A stretch of 64,000 nucleotides of DNA from an uncultured Latescibacterota bacterium (GTDB taxonomy: Bacteria > Latescibacterota > UBA2968). Numbering within the stretch: the first letter of the stretch is position 1; the number at the start of each line of letters is the position of its first letter. The translations under genes and the position numbers were made by a program. Location: positions 820,394 through 884,393 of the forward strand of contig OY282377.1 of assembly GCA_958295785.1 (NCBI GenBank), written 5' to 3'. Of the stretch, positions 63,273-64,000 are shown one piece after another. A model generated the notes under the pieces. The model was not told the origin of the DNA and did not search any database. It saw only the letters and a program-made list of their open reading frames with translations.

Positions 63273-64000
63273 CCTATCGCACGGCGGGTATTTGCGCGAT
63301 GTGTTTTTGCGCGCCGACAAACGGGCATGGTGTTATTTCCCGCCCTTTCTCTGTGCGTTTAGCCTCGCGCCCCATCGGGTTGTGCGCGTCTGTGAACTCG
63401 CCGGGTGTACGTGTTTGTTCGTCCAGCGTCCAACGGGGATCGACTTGCTCCTGCCGCCCATTCCCTGTGATGTCGATGCGTTGAATCGGGTTGAAAAAAA
63501 ATTGGCGGATCACCAGCGGGGACGCCTGCCGAGAATTTTGTGGGTCGATGCCCGCGATGCCCAGTTTTTAGACCCCCAACGCTTTGCACTGCGCGACAAA
63601 GACGCCGAATATATTTACGACCCGTCTCAAATCGCTTCGGTCAAAGGACGCCTGTTTCGAGATGTTCGCAAGCGCGTGCGCCGGTTTAAACGCGCCCATC
63701 TGTCGCGCTTTCGCCCCCTCAATGCCCGCGACATACCCCATTGCATCGCACTGTTGAAACACTGGCGGCGACGGCAAGGCAGGCGGCACCCCTTTTTGTT
63801 GGACTGGGGATATACGCAAGCCGCACTCGATCAATTTCACTGTTGGTCAAAAGAGATGTTGCGGGGATGGTGTGTGGAAATAGATGGGCAGGTCGAGGCG
63901 TTCGCGCTAACAGGCGATATGCAGCCCGATTTGGCGCACTTTTTTGTTGCCAAGGCCAATCCCGATTTGCCCGACCTCTCGTATTTTTTGCGCTGGCGGG
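63253..64000 (+). CDS. DUF2156/phosphatidylglycerol lysyltransferase-type protein (partial at window end)
   Basis: The frame from GTG 63253 runs open to the end of the window, giving 249 residues and truncated. It shows DUF2156 features: YIYDPSQIASVKGRLFRDVRKRVRRFKRAH near residue 115-145, written as a landmark only, then LNARDIPHCIALLKHW and a GNAT-like strand WCVEIDGQVEAFALTG. DUF2156 proteins include aminoacyl-phospholipid synthetase C-terminal domains. The start overlaps bpsA by 20 bases with AAAGG upstream, so it is the next gene of that operon. Confidence 0.75.
   Translation, partial: MIGHPIDLSHGGYLRDVFLRADKRAWCYFPPFLCAFSLAPHRVVRVCELAGCTCLFVQRPTGIDLLLPPIPCDVDALNRVEKKLADHQRGRLPRILWVDARDAQFLDPQRFALRDKDAEYIYDPSQIASVKGRLFRDVRKRVRRFKRAHLSRFRPLNARDIPHCIALLKHWRRRQGRRHPFLLDWGYTQAALDQFHCWSKEMLRGWCVEIDGQVEAFALTGDMQPDLAHFFVAKANPDLPDLSYFLRWR

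Noticed and set aside
1-64000. tRNA and rRNA genes
   Set aside because: No cloverleaf with CCA-type end or rRNA-like stretch was noticed on reading the intergenic regions by eye; a covariance-model search would settle it.

Overview
The window is about 64 kb of GC-rich bacterial chromosome. It carries bacterial housekeeping genes (murA, a CCA-adding enzyme, rlmN, clpP, glnA, rnd, hemE/hemH/hemY, larC, a principal-type sigma factor) mixed with four sulfatase-fold enzymes, an enolase-superfamily enzyme, sugar-isomerase-like TIM barrels, an amidohydrolase and a DUF6785-type membrane protein. That mix, plus very repeat-rich intergenic DNA, resembles uncultivated, polysaccharide-degrading phyla such as Latescibacterota or Poribacteria. 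The phylum is an inference; no rRNA or tRNA gene was found to settle it.

Layout: 0-8 kb holds a halogenase-type flavoprotein, a glycosyltransferase, a small transporter plus thioesterase, and a LolD/FtsX-type ABC pair. 8.3-9.8 kb is a dead IS701-like element inserted into a MITE-like repeat. 9.8-15.8 kb has a PQQ-propeller protein, a mandelate racemase-like enzyme, an SDR, a sulfatase and MsrB. 15.8-17.7 kb, in one operon with MsrB, holds a UGSC-type gene with an in-frame TGA followed at once by a SECIS-like hairpin (a candidate selenoprotein) and a thioredoxin-like partner. 18-23.4 kb: DUF6785 protein, RNase D, aldo/keto reductase, amidohydrolase. 23.5-30 kb: hemY-hemH-hemE downstream of a glutaconate-type CoA-transferase whose two subunit genes are split by a repeat copy, then an SDR. 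30-35 kb: UvrD/HelD-type helicase with zinc fingers, ClpP, MFS transporter. 35.2-36.9 kb: an AT-richer three-gene cassette around a TIGR04255-type protein. 36.9-42.5 kb: sugar isomerase-like protein and three sulfatase-fold enzymes. 42.9-45.4 kb: NtrB/NtrC-type two-component pair. 45.5-46.6 kb: second dead IS701-like copy. 47-55 kb: PTS EIIA domain, sigma factor, lipoprotein, glnA, larC, M23 peptidase, rlmN. 55-57.5 kb: a graveyard of decayed toxin-antitoxin genes and repeats. 57.8-64 kb: apparent operon murA-cca-secreted protein-membrane protein-bpsA-DUF2156, running off the end.

The most interesting items are the UGSC/SECIS/MsrB operon, a six-copy MITE-like family with an internal T-rich hairpin and AATACYAAATTGATTTT-like ends, the TIGR04255 cassette, a MurA with Asp in place of the catalytic Cys, and a sulfatase-fold protein with Thr at the formylglycine position.
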